Shown here: piece by piece, positions 29,484 through 40,016 of the stretch
Layout: every line of letters starts with the position of its first letter
Position numbering within the stretch: the stretch's first letter is position 1
NCBI GenBank assembly: GCA_001839685.1
Contig: MLAK01000782.1
Location: 11,645-75,644, forward strand
Direction of reading: 5' to 3'
Origin: Tritrichomonas foetus
Taxonomy: Eukaryota; Parabasalia; Tritrichomonadida; Tritrichomonadidae
Length of the DNA stretch: 64,000 nt
The notes under the pieces: model-generated
What the model saw: only the letters and a program-made list of their open reading frames with translations
Databases searched by the model: none
Told to the model about the DNA's origin: nothing
Made by a program: the position numbers and the translations under genes

Positions 29484-30770
29484 TCAAATTGCCTCTTCCA
29501 CTTTCCGAGGTTGTGGTACTCCAGTAAATCTCGAATACAACACTTCAAACATCCTCAAAGTATCACTTAAGCTCATTGGCATATTTTCATTTGTTGCGAA
29601 TTCTCGACCGAGAATTTCTTCATCACCATCATTCACGTGGCAAAGAATTAATTCAGTTGTTCTAAATGGAAGACCCTTTTGATCAAATGATGCTGCAATC
29701 TCACGTCTCAGAGCGGCCATTGTTTCATTCATGAAAGTCATTAGTGCGTTTCTTTGTTCAATTACATTCATTGCCAATGCTCTTAATTGTTCCATCTCTT
29801 GGTGTTTCAAACGGTTTAGTTTAATAAAGCCAGCAAGCTCATTTCCTTTCTTTTTCATAGAATTCACGTGCTGAGTCATCTTTCTTCGATTTTCAGCTTC
29901 AGGTTTTGTTTTAGCTCTCAATTTTTGATTTTCTATTCGGTCGCGTTCCTCCTGGAGCTTGCTTATTGCGTTCTGATTGGATTCTGGCTGTGTCAGCTGA
30001 GTGACAAGCTTGGCCTCCATCATTTGCATTTCCAATTCATTTGCTTCTTCCAAAAGTTTGTTGTAACGGTCTCTAAGTGTAACCACCACCTTTTGAAATT
30101 TCGTAACTTGTGATGAAATGACCTTACTCTGACTTTCTGCCTCTCGAAGGGTATCCATTTTTTCTTTATCGATGTCGGCCTTCGCTTTTGCCTTTAGTTC
30201 GTTTAGTTCCTCATTCAATTCCTGGTTTTTCTTATTACGAAATGCATAGGACTCTCTTTCGAATGCTTTTAATTCGGCATTTAATCTCATCGTTGTTTCC
30301 TTCAATTCTTGCGTCAATGTGACTCTCTGTTGAAGCATGGCTATCCTTGTCTCGTCGATTTCTTTTTTCTCTTGCATGTTAAAGCGTAAATGATTTCGTT
30401 CTTTTTTCTTTTCGATTAACAGCTTTTCGTGGGCTTCAAAATCGGCCTTAATTTCGATTTGAAGTTTTTGAATTTCTGCTTGGCATTCGGCTTTCGTTTT
30501 GTCGAATAAAAGTTTATGTTCTTCTAGTAATTTTTCTTTTTCGGCTGATTCGAGTTTTAATTGTTCGAGAATTGTGTTGTTTCTGCGCTCAAGCGATAGT
30601 TTTGTCTGAAGAATGTTATGATTTTCGACCTTTAATGCATTTTTTTGCTCGATTAATTTTGCGATTTCTTGATCGAGACCTGGAACGGTATGCTCTTCAA
30701 TATACTTTTCTCCATCAATGAAATACGCTGTTGATGCTGGCTTGGCATCATCTTTCTTCTTTGGTGGCAT
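29484..30770 (-). CDS. Coiled-coil protein of basal-body/axoneme type (BBOF1/CCDC166-like), 428 aa
   Basis: Opens MPPKKKDDAKPAS, a Lys-rich start common in axonemal proteins. It is followed by YFIDGEKYIEEHTVPGLDQEIAKLIEQKNALKVEN and then coiled coil from about residue 30 to 350, with few helix breakers. The C-terminal 80 residues are less charged (FRTTELILCHVNDGDEEILG... MFEVLYSRFTGVPQP). Layout and texture recall DUF4515 proteins (BBOF1, CCDC166) that lie along motile cilia, but long coiled coils look alike, so the subfamily is tentative. It is the second of two convergent coiled-coil genes (26912 and 29484). Confidence 0.75.
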   Translation of the reverse strand: MPPKKKDDAKPASTAYFIDGEKYIEEHTVPGLDQEIAKLIEQKNALKVENHNILQTKLSLERRNNTILEQLKLESAEKEKLLEEHKLLFDKTKAECQAEIQKLQIEIKADFEAHEKLLIEKKKERNHLRFNMQEKKEIDETRIAMLQQRVTLTQELKETTMRLNAELKAFERESYAFRNKKNQELNEELNELKAKAKADIDKEKMDTLREAESQSKVISSQVTKFQKVVVTLRDRYNKLLEEANELEMQMMEAKLVTQLTQPESNQNAISKLQEERDRIENQKLRAKTKPEAENRRKMTQHVNSMKKKGNELAGFIKLNRLKHQEMEQLRALAMNVIEQRNALMTFMNETMAALRREIAASFDQKGLPFRTTELILCHVNDGDEEILGREFATNENMPMSLSDTLRMFEVLYSRFTGVPQPRKVEEAI

Positions 30771-31130
30771 TTGATTGTAATAAAATAACGTACAAAGGTG
30801 TTAACGACCGTTTAATAATTTGACCAATGTTGTAATCTTTCATTACTTGTTTTATTTAAGTGTTCATAATTTGAAGCTATCAATCATTCTTTAGATTTAA
30901 TTTCCACCTATCTGACTTATTTCTCACTTTTTTCATTTATTTATTTAATATTTCTTATATCGAATGTAATAATTCATCAATCAAATTCAAACGCTTTTTC
31001 ATGAGAAATAAGAAATATAGTAAAAATACAAACAACAACATTAGTAGACATATTATAAATGAAATATGTAATATAAAAAGCTTTATAATAAATTTTATGA
31101 GAGAACACAAAAATAAAATAAAATAAATCA
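30771..31130. other. Short AT-rich spacer
   Basis: Contains a TTGACC hexamer near 30820 but no other recognised signal. Confidence 0.5.
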
Positions 31131-34100
31131 TTACAGGAAGTTCTTGAATGCATTGATAATCAAATCTGTTTCTTTCAATACTTCTGAAGATGGTTGTGAA
31201 TCCATTTTTTCACCAGATTCCTTAATTTTATCCTTTATTTTATCACTATTTTCAGTAAATAATGTCTTAACTTGTTTCATCACCTTTACAACTTCGCTTC
31301 TTTCGCATACATCAGTGGGTGCCAACAGCAAAAATCTATATAAGTCAAGGAGGAATTTGAGTGCATTGTTGGTTAAATGATCAGGCAGGTGAAAAACTGG
31401 AATAAACTGTTCTTCATAGTGAGACAAATAAAAGTTAACTACTTCTTGATTTACATGTTGATTTTCGGAAGCGTAAACACATATTGCAGTAATCACATGA
31501 AGTGCTTTAGAAGCAACCTGAAGGTTTGTTTCACTGCTTGGATATTGGACTGAAGTATAGTAACATTCACGAATCATGTTCCAAAATGGTTCTTTTGCAA
31601 TTCGTTCAATCAGACAATTTTCAATTAGAACTGAAAGATAATCTTCTGGCTTTGTAATTAAAAGTCTATTGAAGAAACTATATTGTGCTGAAATCATTGG
31701 TGCTGCACTTTTATGATCAGAAAAGTAATCATTTTCATTTTGTTGATGTTGTAAATAATTAATTGCTTTAATAATAAATTTCTCAGTAAGAAGATCAACT
31801 TCAGCAATTCCAATAATTGATTCAGCAACAGTATATACAGCAGCTTTCATTACTGGAGTTTCGGCTTGTAGATCGTTTGAAAGATCAACAATAAATGCTG
31901 TTTCATAAGGAATGAAGAATTGTTTCAAATCGGAAACATCTAAGTTACTAAGTAGTGAATAAATACCAAGTTTAAGCATTCGTGAATGAGAGTTCATATT
32001 CAGTTGTCTAAGTGTTTGGCAAGCAGAAGGAAAGACTTTAGATCGTTCTTCAAATGGAACATCTCCAAGGGTTTTATGACCAAAGAGAAACATTCCAATA
32101 AAACTTACCGATTGTGACAAAAAGTTTAAGGATTCTTGGTTGGTTAGTTTTCCTAACTTCTCAAAAATATGAAGAAGAATCTGAATCCAGACGTTGATCC
32201 AATGTCCTTGATTATCTTTCATTGATTTAATTGCAGATGTTGATGACAAATAAGCAACAGTGGTTTCAAAAACACCTCTTGAAACACTTTCAGCTTCTCG
32301 ACTATTATCAATTCTATCTAAGAATTCATCAAATAAGACAACACGTTTCCTATGTTCGCGGGCATCGATTCCCATAAGAATTCTAAAGGTTTGTAAAGTT
32401 GTTCCACTGTATGAATCATTCATACTATCGGTTGCTTCACGTGCAAGGAGTTGCAAGAAGCATCCAATTGAAGTAAGTGATGCATTTACATCTTGAAGAA
32501 GTCTTAATTGTGTATTAAAGACACTATGATGTGAAGATCTTAATAAATTCAATAAAGGCTTCGATGTCAATGAATTATCACAAATCATTAATAGAAGTTT
32601 AAGAGAATTAGCAGCAAAAATTGGATAATTTTTTGCAGCTTCAGTTTCTTTCATTTTTCGAAGAATTTCCGGTAGAATTCCTTTTTCAAGTGTTGATCCT
32701 AAAATCGACTGTGGTGGATCCATCATATCAAAATTACAAACATATCGAACAAAACGAGATGCTGATCCAAGTGAAATAAGAAGTTCAAGTAGTGTATTTC
32801 TGACATTTCGTTCTCCTTCTTCTTCATTTTCATCAACATCAATTACCTTTTTGAAAGAAGTAATTGATTTTGCTTGAACACGTGAAAAAACAGTTTGCGA
32901 AATATCTTCAGATGTCTTTGCTAAATGTTGAATGAAATTCAAAGCAATTAATTGAAGATCAGTATCATTTGATGCAACGCACTGCATCAATTTAACAAGT
33001 GCTTCAGAAGACCATGAATAACTTTTAGTTATTGGAGTATAATAAACACGATCAGAGGGATTCATGGATTCAACAAAACTTGGCTCAAGTGTAGTAATAA
33101 TTAAAAGAAGTCTAAAGATACATAATAGTGTTTCTTGTGGAATATCTTCTTCATTTATAAGAACAATGAGTTCTCGAATGAAACGTGAATCACAAAGAGC
33201 GGTTTGAAGTAAATATTTGGTTGATTCGCATTTATGCAAAGCTAAATTACTCCAACATTGACATATTTTAGAAAGAAGTGACCATTTTTCATGGAAATGA
33301 ATAAAAACTCGTGTGCGAAGTTTCATTAAACACTGTTCAAAGATAAATCTATGATATAATCCAAAATCTTGTAACGGTGGTATATTTTCAAGAAGAGAAG
33401 AAAGAAAAGCGACGAAAGAACGTGCAAGTGGGAAAGATTTTGCATCAGATTCAATTGTATCAATATCAGTGATAATTCCACCTTTTCCAGTTTCGACGAA
33501 TTCCTTGGTTAATATTTGGCACTTTTCTAAAATCGCCCACAATTCTTTCGTTCGTCTTTCATCAACTGTCAAAGTGGAAAGAGTATCAAAACAAGCAGAT
33601 TTTAAGGATGCTGGAATTGGTGAATGTATTAAATTAACAATAGAATCAACAAAGTTCCAATTTTTCTCACCTTTGGAATTATTGTTGTTTGACGATTCAA
33701 AAAGAGAATTATAATTTGATGATTCTTGTGATTTTTCATCTACAATTTCTGCTCGTATTTCTGAACTATATTTGAAAAATGCTGAAAAAAGTCTTAAAAT
33801 TGCTTCTAAAGAATTGGCATCGTCATAGTCAAGCTTGTGATGACTTATTTCGGAGTTTTGGAAGTCTTCTGCATAACCACTGAAAACTTCAACAATATGT
33901 TTCAAATTGACAATATCAGAAAGTGAGTCATTTAACCTTTTGTAAAACTCAAGGGCAATTTCGCGACTTTTTGTAAGTGCCGCAAGAGTATTAATAAAAG
34001 TAGCAAAAAGTGATTTCGACACAAAATCTGTTGCATAATGAATAAAGTTATTTCCAACATGATGAAAAGTATAAGCAAAGTCATCATTTCCATTTCTAAG

Positions 34101-34799
34101 TTGGGAAATATTTCCAACGAGTCTTAAAAAGGCCTGAAAATCGTTAGAATGTTGCTTGTCCTGATTCAATATTTTATCAGAATTATTATTCTCATTTTGC
34201 TCTGATTTCCTTTCGTTATCGCGAAATTCATCAATTCTTTTTGGATATTCTTGAACGGGAATCAAAACAAATATTTTTCCAACGGCTGTTAAAATATGCT
34301 GGAAAAATCGACTCTGGCAAAGCAAAGATTGCAGTAAAACGACGTCGGCGAGAAAAGCAATATATTTCGGCTGGAATGATGAATCCAAAAATTCAGGATC
34401 GTCGGTTAAAAGGCCAAATGCGGCTTTCAAGATATGTTGAAGCTGGGGGCAACGCGAGAGGTTGCTCCATTCGTCGTGTAATTCTTTGCGTATTTGGTCG
34501 GAATATTGACGAAGGTTTTCAGTTTTTCGCAAAAATAGGATAAATTTGAATACGTAAAGAAGGGCTTCGTAAAAGGGCTGAGACTCTCTGTCACGTAAAG
34601 AACTACCAAATGGGTGTCGTGTGAATATTTCGAAATTCAAAATTACTGAGTTTGTTGGGACATTTTGAATTTTTGATATCATTTCGCGGCATTTTTGGAG
34701 CGTGTCTGTTAATTTTTTGCCATCGACATCATCAGTGGTGAAGACTTCCATAAAATCGACTTCTGGATCCGTATGCTTGGTATCTTTGTTCTTCGACAT
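31131..34799 (-). CDS. Very large alpha-helical (HEAT/ARM-like) protein, 1222 aa, possibly a scaffold nucleoporin
   Basis: The first ATG in frame is at 34799 (MSKNKDTKHTDPEV); an upstream AAGGTCA box lies 9-16 nt before it. The entire length is short amphipathic helices with leucine-rich pairs, for example RQYSDQIRKELHDEWSNLSR and FLADVVLLQSLLCQSRFFQH. There is one acidic/Asn-rich loop (about 195-225) and another at about 360-385. There is no membrane segment and no catalytic motif. The size, the all-helical solenoid texture and the absence of known motifs resemble scaffold proteins such as Nup188/Nup205, but I cannot find a signature that settles it; other solenoid scaffolds are equally possible. 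Confidence 0.8.
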   Translation of the reverse strand: MSKNKDTKHTDPEVDFMEVFTTDDVDGKKLTDTLQKCREMISKIQNVPTNSVILNFEIFTRHPFGSSLRDRESQPFYEALLYVFKFILFLRKTENLRQYSDQIRKELHDEWSNLSRCPQLQHILKAAFGLLTDDPEFLDSSFQPKYIAFLADVVLLQSLLCQSRFFQHILTAVGKIFVLIPVQEYPKRIDEFRDNERKSEQNENNNSDKILNQDKQHSNDFQAFLRLVGNISQLRNGNDDFAYTFHHVGNNFIHYATDFVSKSLFATFINTLAALTKSREIALEFYKRLNDSLSDIVNLKHIVEVFSGYAEDFQNSEISHHKLDYDDANSLEAILRLFSAFFKYSSEIRAEIVDEKSQESSNYNSLFESSNNNNSKGEKNWNFVDSIVNLIHSPIPASLKSACFDTLSTLTVDERRTKELWAILEKCQILTKEFVETGKGGIITDIDTIESDAKSFPLARSFVAFLSSLLENIPPLQDFGLYHRFIFEQCLMKLRTRVFIHFHEKWSLLSKICQCWSNLALHKCESTKYLLQTALCDSRFIRELIVLINEEDIPQETLLCIFRLLLIITTLEPSFVESMNPSDRVYYTPITKSYSWSSEALVKLMQCVASNDTDLQLIALNFIQHLAKTSEDISQTVFSRVQAKSITSFKKVIDVDENEEEGERNVRNTLLELLISLGSASRFVRYVCNFDMMDPPQSILGSTLEKGILPEILRKMKETEAAKNYPIFAANSLKLLLMICDNSLTSKPLLNLLRSSHHSVFNTQLRLLQDVNASLTSIGCFLQLLAREATDSMNDSYSGTTLQTFRILMGIDAREHRKRVVLFDEFLDRIDNSREAESVSRGVFETTVAYLSSTSAIKSMKDNQGHWINVWIQILLHIFEKLGKLTNQESLNFLSQSVSFIGMFLFGHKTLGDVPFEERSKVFPSACQTLRQLNMNSHSRMLKLGIYSLLSNLDVSDLKQFFIPYETAFIVDLSNDLQAETPVMKAAVYTVAESIIGIAEVDLLTEKFIIKAINYLQHQQNENDYFSDHKSAAPMISAQYSFFNRLLITKPEDYLSVLIENCLIERIAKEPFWNMIRECYYTSVQYPSSETNLQVASKALHVITAICVYASENQHVNQEVVNFYLSHYEEQFIPVFHLPDHLTNNALKFLLDLYRFLLLAPTDVCERSEVVKVMKQVKTLFTENSDKIKDKIKESGEKMDSQPSSEVLKETDLIINAFKNFL

Positions 34800-35239
34800 G
34801 ATGATCACTGACCTTCAAAAAGTGACACTTCAAAATCGAGATTTTAGGTGAATTTCTCGATCCCTCACTCTTTTTCCTCTCTCTTCTATATTATATATTA
34901 TTTAAATATAGCATACATATTGGATTATTATTATAGTTGATTGAATCAATTTATGATGAAAACAAGAAAGACATGATGAGAAATTCATGTTTTATTGTAC
35001 AGCAATATGATAAAATCATTGTATCTCGATTAAATTTAAATATATTGAGATAAAATTAGTCATAAATGATTAGTTAATGTAAATATGATATACTTTTACT
35101 TATGAATATTCTTCTTATTCGATTAAATAAGATTCGAGAATTTAGATTTTTCATGAAAATAGATTAAAATTACCTTATTTTTTTCAAGACGAAATTAACC
35201 ATAAAATTTTTATAAATATATTAAATATCATTTTAATTT
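34800..35239. other. AT-rich spacer
   Basis: Contains a TGACCTT box at 34809-34815 close to the upstream gene; nothing else recognised. Confidence 0.5.
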
Positions 35240-35845
35240 TTATTGAATTGAAATATAGTTTTCCCAGAATTCTACAGACTTTCTATATTTTTCGGCATCA
35301 ATTGGATCAGATGATCCACCATACTCCACGCCAAGTGCATTTCTCATGGCGGTGATTGGCTGCATGGGCGATTCGTGGTCGACAAGCTGACCCTTAATTG
35401 AAATGAGGCCCCAGTCCCAGTCGCCTTCTGGAAGCTTGTTATTCATTGCCGCTGCTTCTCTGATGAGCTGCTCTCTGGAATAGAAAATTAAATCGAGGAA
35501 TTTGGCCTGTGGAACTCCTCCTGGAATGTCACTTTTTTCTACCCAACGACAGAGGACGGGAAGTTCTTTTGGCGTGCGTGCGCGATAACCACTCTTGATT
35601 TTTGGTAATAATTCGTCTGTGATTTTGACAGCATCAACGCGGGCATCCGTATTGTTTGGAATAAAGACGTGTCTGCAGAATGGCGCATAGCCTTCGACGC
35701 TGCACTTGTCGAAGCCTCCATGTTCAGCGATAAATGAGCGAACTTGGTTTGTGAAATCTTCTTTGTTAACTGATGTGATACGTGCACCTGTGTAATTTGG
35801 ATCATCCCAATGTCTGTAAGCGAACTCGTCTAAAACGATTGTCAT
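35240..35845 (-). CDS. DUF3228-family protein, 201 aa
   Basis: The full-length protein matches the layout of the DUF3228 family: LDEFAYRHWDDPNYTGARI, the VRSFIAEHGGFDKCSVEGYAPFCRHVFIPN block, a RARTPKELPVLCRWVEKSDIPGG segment, then a LDLIFYSREQLIREAAAM helix and a closing DWDWGLISIKGQLVDHESPMQPITAMRNALGVEYGGSSDPID. The family occurs in bacteria and in some protists and algae. Its molecular function is unknown to me. The patchy distribution makes lateral acquisition worth considering. An initiator TCACT (+1 A at 35858) lies 13 nt upstream of the ATG. Confidence 0.85.
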   Translation of the reverse strand: MTIVLDEFAYRHWDDPNYTGARITSVNKEDFTNQVRSFIAEHGGFDKCSVEGYAPFCRHVFIPNNTDARVDAVKITDELLPKIKSGYRARTPKELPVLCRWVEKSDIPGGVPQAKFLDLIFYSREQLIREAAAMNNKLPEGDWDWGLISIKGQLVDHESPMQPITAMRNALGVEYGGSSDPIDAEKYRKSVEFWENYISIQ

Positions 35846-36039
35846 TTGTTTCGAAAGTGAAGAGACCGTTTATTTCATATTCACCATAACATCAAAGTTG
35901 ACTTGGCCAAAATAAAAAACTCTGACAAATATTGCGAATTCAGAAATTTTGGCATTGATTAGTTTATAAATAATTCTTTAAGAATACAAGTGGTAATCAT
36001 AAAAAGAATGATTTGAAAATTAGAATAAAATAAAATAGT

Positions 36040-38082
36040 TTATTCATGTTTGCGCTGGAAGAGATAGAAATAACCTTTTCCAAATTGTGGTGGGACATCA
36101 TCTGGATAAATTGCAGCCTTTGCATCATTATAAAGAATCCATTTTCCATCTCTTTTCACGTTTGCTACATAGTGACCGCATAAAGCCGATGGGCCTTTAT
36201 GTTGTACAAATGCTATCATTTCATAGATACCTTCACCATCACTTCTCTGTGCAGATTGTTTCTTTGTTCTTGGTCCGAATAACCATTCAATTGCAAGTGC
36301 TACATTTCCTTGTGATTCTTCCAAGGCTTCTCGCGCTTCATTCTCGGAGAATCCCATTTCCATTACACTTGCTACAGCTGGGCTTTGCTCCATTGGATGT
36401 TCGACTATCCAATCGACAGCTTCTTCGACAGATCCAACATTTTCGAGTGCCCTAACACACTGTGCTCTTGTGAATCCGAAATTCATTAATTCTGCGACTT
36501 TTTTCTCATCAACACTTTCATCAACATCACTTCTATATTTGGTTAGATCTAATCTGTTTGGATCGAATTCCACATTCAAGTTCATTTTCCTGACCATTCC
36601 TGATTCTGTCACTGTATCAAGAGCGACTGCGACGAAGAGGTACTCTGGGAAGTTCTTAAAGAGGGTTCTTGAGACAGCTCCGGCTTTTTGGCATTTATCA
36701 CATTTTCGCTCAACCATTTCTTGAGTTAATGTCATTTCAAGTAAATAATCGATTGGAATATTTACTTCTGGTGTGTCAGGTGGAGAGTGTGGTGGAGTGA
36801 GCATTAAAAAGATTTGATCCTTTAATGGAATAGTGGCTTGATCCGCACATCCAGTGCATTGAACAACTTGAACGGAATCAAATTCGGCATCTCTGAGAAC
36901 AGTTGCTGGAAAATGCAATTTCAAATAGTTATAAAGATATTGGAAAAACTCAACAGCATCCTGTTGTTGACCACCTAAGAATTGGTGGTTTCCTGCACAA
37001 ACAACTTGCCTTAAAATTCTTGGTGAAACCTTTGAACGATCACCTTGTTGCATTTCTTTTAATAGTCTATGAAGTTGGCGTGCTGGATCTGTCCACCTTG
37101 CCTTCTCTGCATTACCACCTGGAATAGCAAATTCATCAACAAATGGTTGAATGCGTGCAAGTGTTTGGAGAATTGAATTCATATAGCAAGTGTTTCCTAA
37201 ATTCTCCAAACCGACAGAAAATGGACCTTTCATAGTCTCATATTCACGCCCATCAGCTGTGACTGCATCAAAGTCCCAGTTTTTGTTAATTTGTACGTTT
37301 AATTCAGTTGTCGTGGATTCAGTTTTCACTGCAGTTTCAACATCTATGGAATATTTCGCCAAGTGTTGTGCTATATTTGGATCTGAGACTGTTTCATCAC
37401 ATTGGTAACAAAATAGATCAGCTCTACCGTCTGGTGAAATTGTTCCAAGTTTGACAACGACTGGATGCTTCGTTTCATTGTAGTGATCGACGGCGTGGTT
37501 GTTTCCACCTGATCCATCAAAGTTACGACGACCGCAACCAATGTGGCCACAGGTTAGGCATAGCCATAAATTTTTATCGAGATCGCAATCTGTACATTTG
37601 CAAGGGCGTGGTGGTATTTTCTCATCTGGCTGAACAAGTCCTTTTACGTGAGGACATTCGACGACTTGTAATTCCCAAGATTGGACTAAATCGGCGCATG
37701 ATGCAGATGGTGCTTTTTTGATTTGATCTATGACTTTGATTGCTTCTTCTGTATCTGCAAGTTCATCTGGGAGAACTTGGAATCCACCTTCGTCAAATAA
37801 TCGAAGTTCAAATTCGTATGTGTGTTTGACGTCTTCAAAACCACCTTCAACACCAATAGCGAGCTTGTTTGGATCAGCTTTTGAAACTGTTGTTATTCGC
37901 TTGCGCGAAAGGAAGCAGCCATGTTGACGTTCTTGGAAATGCTGTTTGGCGTGTTCTGTGCAGCAACAAGTAAAACATTGAAGGCAAATATTAATGCCTT
38001 CTGGGTCATCGTAATTGTTAAAGCAATAAACGCATTCTTCGTTTTCGATACGTGTGTCTGGCGTAAGTGTTCCTACTTCCAT
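36040..38082 (-). CDS. USP5: USP5/isopeptidase T-type deubiquitinase, 680 aa
   Basis: Order of domains: a Cys-rich variant zinc finger (about 16-55, ECVYCFNNY...CLQCFTCCCTEH); a full UBP zinc finger at about 142-250 (CTDCDLDKNLWLCLTCGHIGCGRR... YCYQCDE-like end); the catalytic Cys box NLGNTCYMNS (about 296); QQQDAVEFF (about 374); two UBA domains at about 527-562 and 567-606; and the His box LCGHYVANV (about 636) with WILYNDAKA. The two UBAs inserted within the catalytic domain are diagnostic of USP5/Ubp14, which disassembles free polyubiquitin chains by binding their proximal C-terminus. It is shorter than human (858) and yeast (803) forms, mainly through shorter loops. Confidence 0.96.
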   Translation of the reverse strand: MEVGTLTPDTRIENEECVYCFNNYDDPEGINICLQCFTCCCTEHAKQHFQERQHGCFLSRKRITTVSKADPNKLAIGVEGGFEDVKHTYEFELRLFDEGGFQVLPDELADTEEAIKVIDQIKKAPSASCADLVQSWELQVVECPHVKGLVQPDEKIPPRPCKCTDCDLDKNLWLCLTCGHIGCGRRNFDGSGGNNHAVDHYNETKHPVVVKLGTISPDGRADLFCYQCDETVSDPNIAQHLAKYSIDVETAVKTESTTTELNVQINKNWDFDAVTADGREYETMKGPFSVGLENLGNTCYMNSILQTLARIQPFVDEFAIPGGNAEKARWTDPARQLHRLLKEMQQGDRSKVSPRILRQVVCAGNHQFLGGQQQDAVEFFQYLYNYLKLHFPATVLRDAEFDSVQVVQCTGCADQATIPLKDQIFLMLTPPHSPPDTPEVNIPIDYLLEMTLTQEMVERKCDKCQKAGAVSRTLFKNFPEYLFVAVALDTVTESGMVRKMNLNVEFDPNRLDLTKYRSDVDESVDEKKVAELMNFGFTRAQCVRALENVGSVEEAVDWIVEHPMEQSPAVASVMEMGFSENEAREALEESQGNVALAIEWLFGPRTKKQSAQRSDGEGIYEMIAFVQHKGPSALCGHYVANVKRDGKWILYNDAKAAIYPDDVPPQFGKGYFYLFQRKHE

Positions 38083-38313
38083 TTGAAATGAATATTTAGA
38101 TTTGAGAGAAAATTGTGTTGATGATGCGATGTAAACTAGTCAAAACTCAAATCAAATGAAAAGAATTTTGGGAAAATTTTGCCTTTTGGATTCGAGTTTA
38201 AAGTAATAATTGGTCAGTTAGATAATTGGTCTGACACGATCATGAATGGCTAAATATTTCTATAAATATAGGTCTATTTCTTTTTTTTTTTTTGATCGAG
38301 TATTCAAACTTTT

Positions 38314-39540
38314 ATGTGGTTCGAGTTTGCTGTTATAGCGATCGTTTTCGAAATTCTCTTCGAACTTTATTTAGATTATAGACAACTTAGACACTTACGT
38401 TCAGTTAAAGAACCAGTCGATATTTTTAAGGCCGACATCACGCAAGAAGAATTCAAAAAGTCAGTCGATTATCAAGTCGCTTGCACAACTTTCAGCATGT
38501 GGTCAACCGTCCTTGGCATGGGAATAGTTTCACCTTTCATTGTCAAGCTTTTATGGGATATTACCAGATATGGAAATGAAATCATTCATTCGATTATATT
38601 CACATGTTTTACTACACTCATTGAATCAATTGTTTCAATACCATTCAGTTACTATAAAAAGTTTGTCATTGATGAAAAATTTGGATTCAATAATTCCACA
38701 ATCAAACTTTTTGTGACTGATAATATAAAAAGTTTCTTCCTTAATAGCATTATTAGCTCAATTCTATATTCAGCTCTTGTTTGGCTCTATCATTGGGCTG
38801 GTCCGAAATTCATTCCAACTGCTTTTGCATTTTTCTTTGGTTTTATGGTCTTGCTTCAAGTCCTTTATCCAATCATCATCATGCCACTTTTCACCAAACT
38901 TTCACCTCTTCCTGATGGTGATGTCAAAACTACCATCAATAAATTGGCAGAAGAAACAAAATTCAATTTGAAAGAAATCTATCAAACAGATGACTCTAAA
39001 AGAAGCTCCAAACAAAATGCATTCATGATGGGCCTTTTCACGCACAAAGTTGCACTTGCTGATACTCTTCTTGAGAAATGTTCACCTGAAGAAATTAAAG
39101 CTGTTGTAGGTCATGAAATTGGACATTCTAAACATAACCATATATGGAAACTCATTTTCATAAATATGGCAGGATTCGCTATAACATGTGCTTCCCTTCA
39201 ATTAATCATGAAACATCAAATCGTTTTCAATGACTTTGGATTCTTTGATGAAATGCCCATCGTAATTGGTCTAACATTGACAACTTTCATTGCTACACCA
39301 ATTTCACAACTCCTTCAGCTACCTTTGAATATGCTCATTCGTCATTTTGAATACCAGGCTGATGAATTTGCTGCATCACGTGGACTCAAACTTGAAGAGG
39401 CACTTTTAAAGATCTCCCAAGAAAATAAGAGTGCAGTGGAACCAGAATATATCTACTCGGCTTTCAATGACAGCCATCCAACACTCTTCCAACGTGTGAC
39501 GGCAATCAGAGAGATACAAAGGAAATCTAAACATGACTAA
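38314..39540 (+). CDS. STE24: CAAX prenyl protease 1 (Ste24/ZMPSTE24), 408 aa
   Basis: A multi-pass membrane zinc metalloprotease. It has an N-terminal hydrophobic helix (MWFEFAVIAIVFEILFELYLDYRQ), several further membrane segments, then VVGHEIGHSKHNH (HExxH at about residues 267-271), the third zinc ligand region HFEYQADEFAASRGL (about 345) and the conserved SHPTLFQRV near the C-terminus. All catalytic elements are present. It is somewhat shorter than the human (475) and yeast (453) enzymes. In the ER membrane it cleaves prenylated CAAX proteins such as small GTPases and clears proteins stuck in translocons. It is divergent from the USP5 gene (about 230 bp apart). Confidence 0.96.
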   Translation: MWFEFAVIAIVFEILFELYLDYRQLRHLRSVKEPVDIFKADITQEEFKKSVDYQVACTTFSMWSTVLGMGIVSPFIVKLLWDITRYGNEIIHSIIFTCFTTLIESIVSIPFSYYKKFVIDEKFGFNNSTIKLFVTDNIKSFFLNSIISSILYSALVWLYHWAGPKFIPTAFAFFFGFMVLLQVLYPIIIMPLFTKLSPLPDGDVKTTINKLAEETKFNLKEIYQTDDSKRSSKQNAFMMGLFTHKVALADTLLEKCSPEEIKAVVGHEIGHSKHNHIWKLIFINMAGFAITCASLQLIMKHQIVFNDFGFFDEMPIVIGLTLTTFIATPISQLLQLPLNMLIRHFEYQADEFAASRGLKLEEALLKISQENKSAVEPEYIYSAFNDSHPTLFQRVTAIREIQRKSKHD

Positions 39541-39570
39541 ACTTTTTCTTATTTGTTTTACATTTTGACT

Positions 39571-39660
39571 TCTTTTGTTGTTTGTTATTTGTTTCTTTTG
39601 TTATTTGTTTCTTTTTTGTTTGTTTCTTTTGTTATTTGTTGTTTCTTTTGTTGCTTATTT
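39571..39660. repeat. T-rich imperfect tandem repeat after the Ste24 gene
   Basis: An approximately 18-bp unit (TTATTTGTTTCTTTTGTT and variants) is repeated about four to five times in the 3' region. The rest of 39661-40016 is plain spacer. Confidence 0.75.
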
Positions 39661-40016
39661 CATGATGACGAATCTGAAGTTTCATGGTGAAACACAAAAA
39701 TAAAGTATTTTTTGGCGATGAAGTATCTGATCCTTTTTTTATTTTTGGAATATGACGAAATATCACACTGGGGTCAAAATGGTAATTTGAGAAAGAATGA
39801 TATTGACGGAAAAATATATGATTCACATGACCAGTAAATCGGGAATATTCTGAATTGTTTTTCTTGTGATATTTTGATCAAAAGCAGAAATTGAAGTTAT
39901 GTCTGCTACCATGGAAAGTGATGAAATAGCTGACGTTTTATAGGAAATAAAAAAATTTAAAATGGAAACAACAGATGATAAACCAAAGATCAGAATTTAA
40001 TAATAAAACTGACGTT

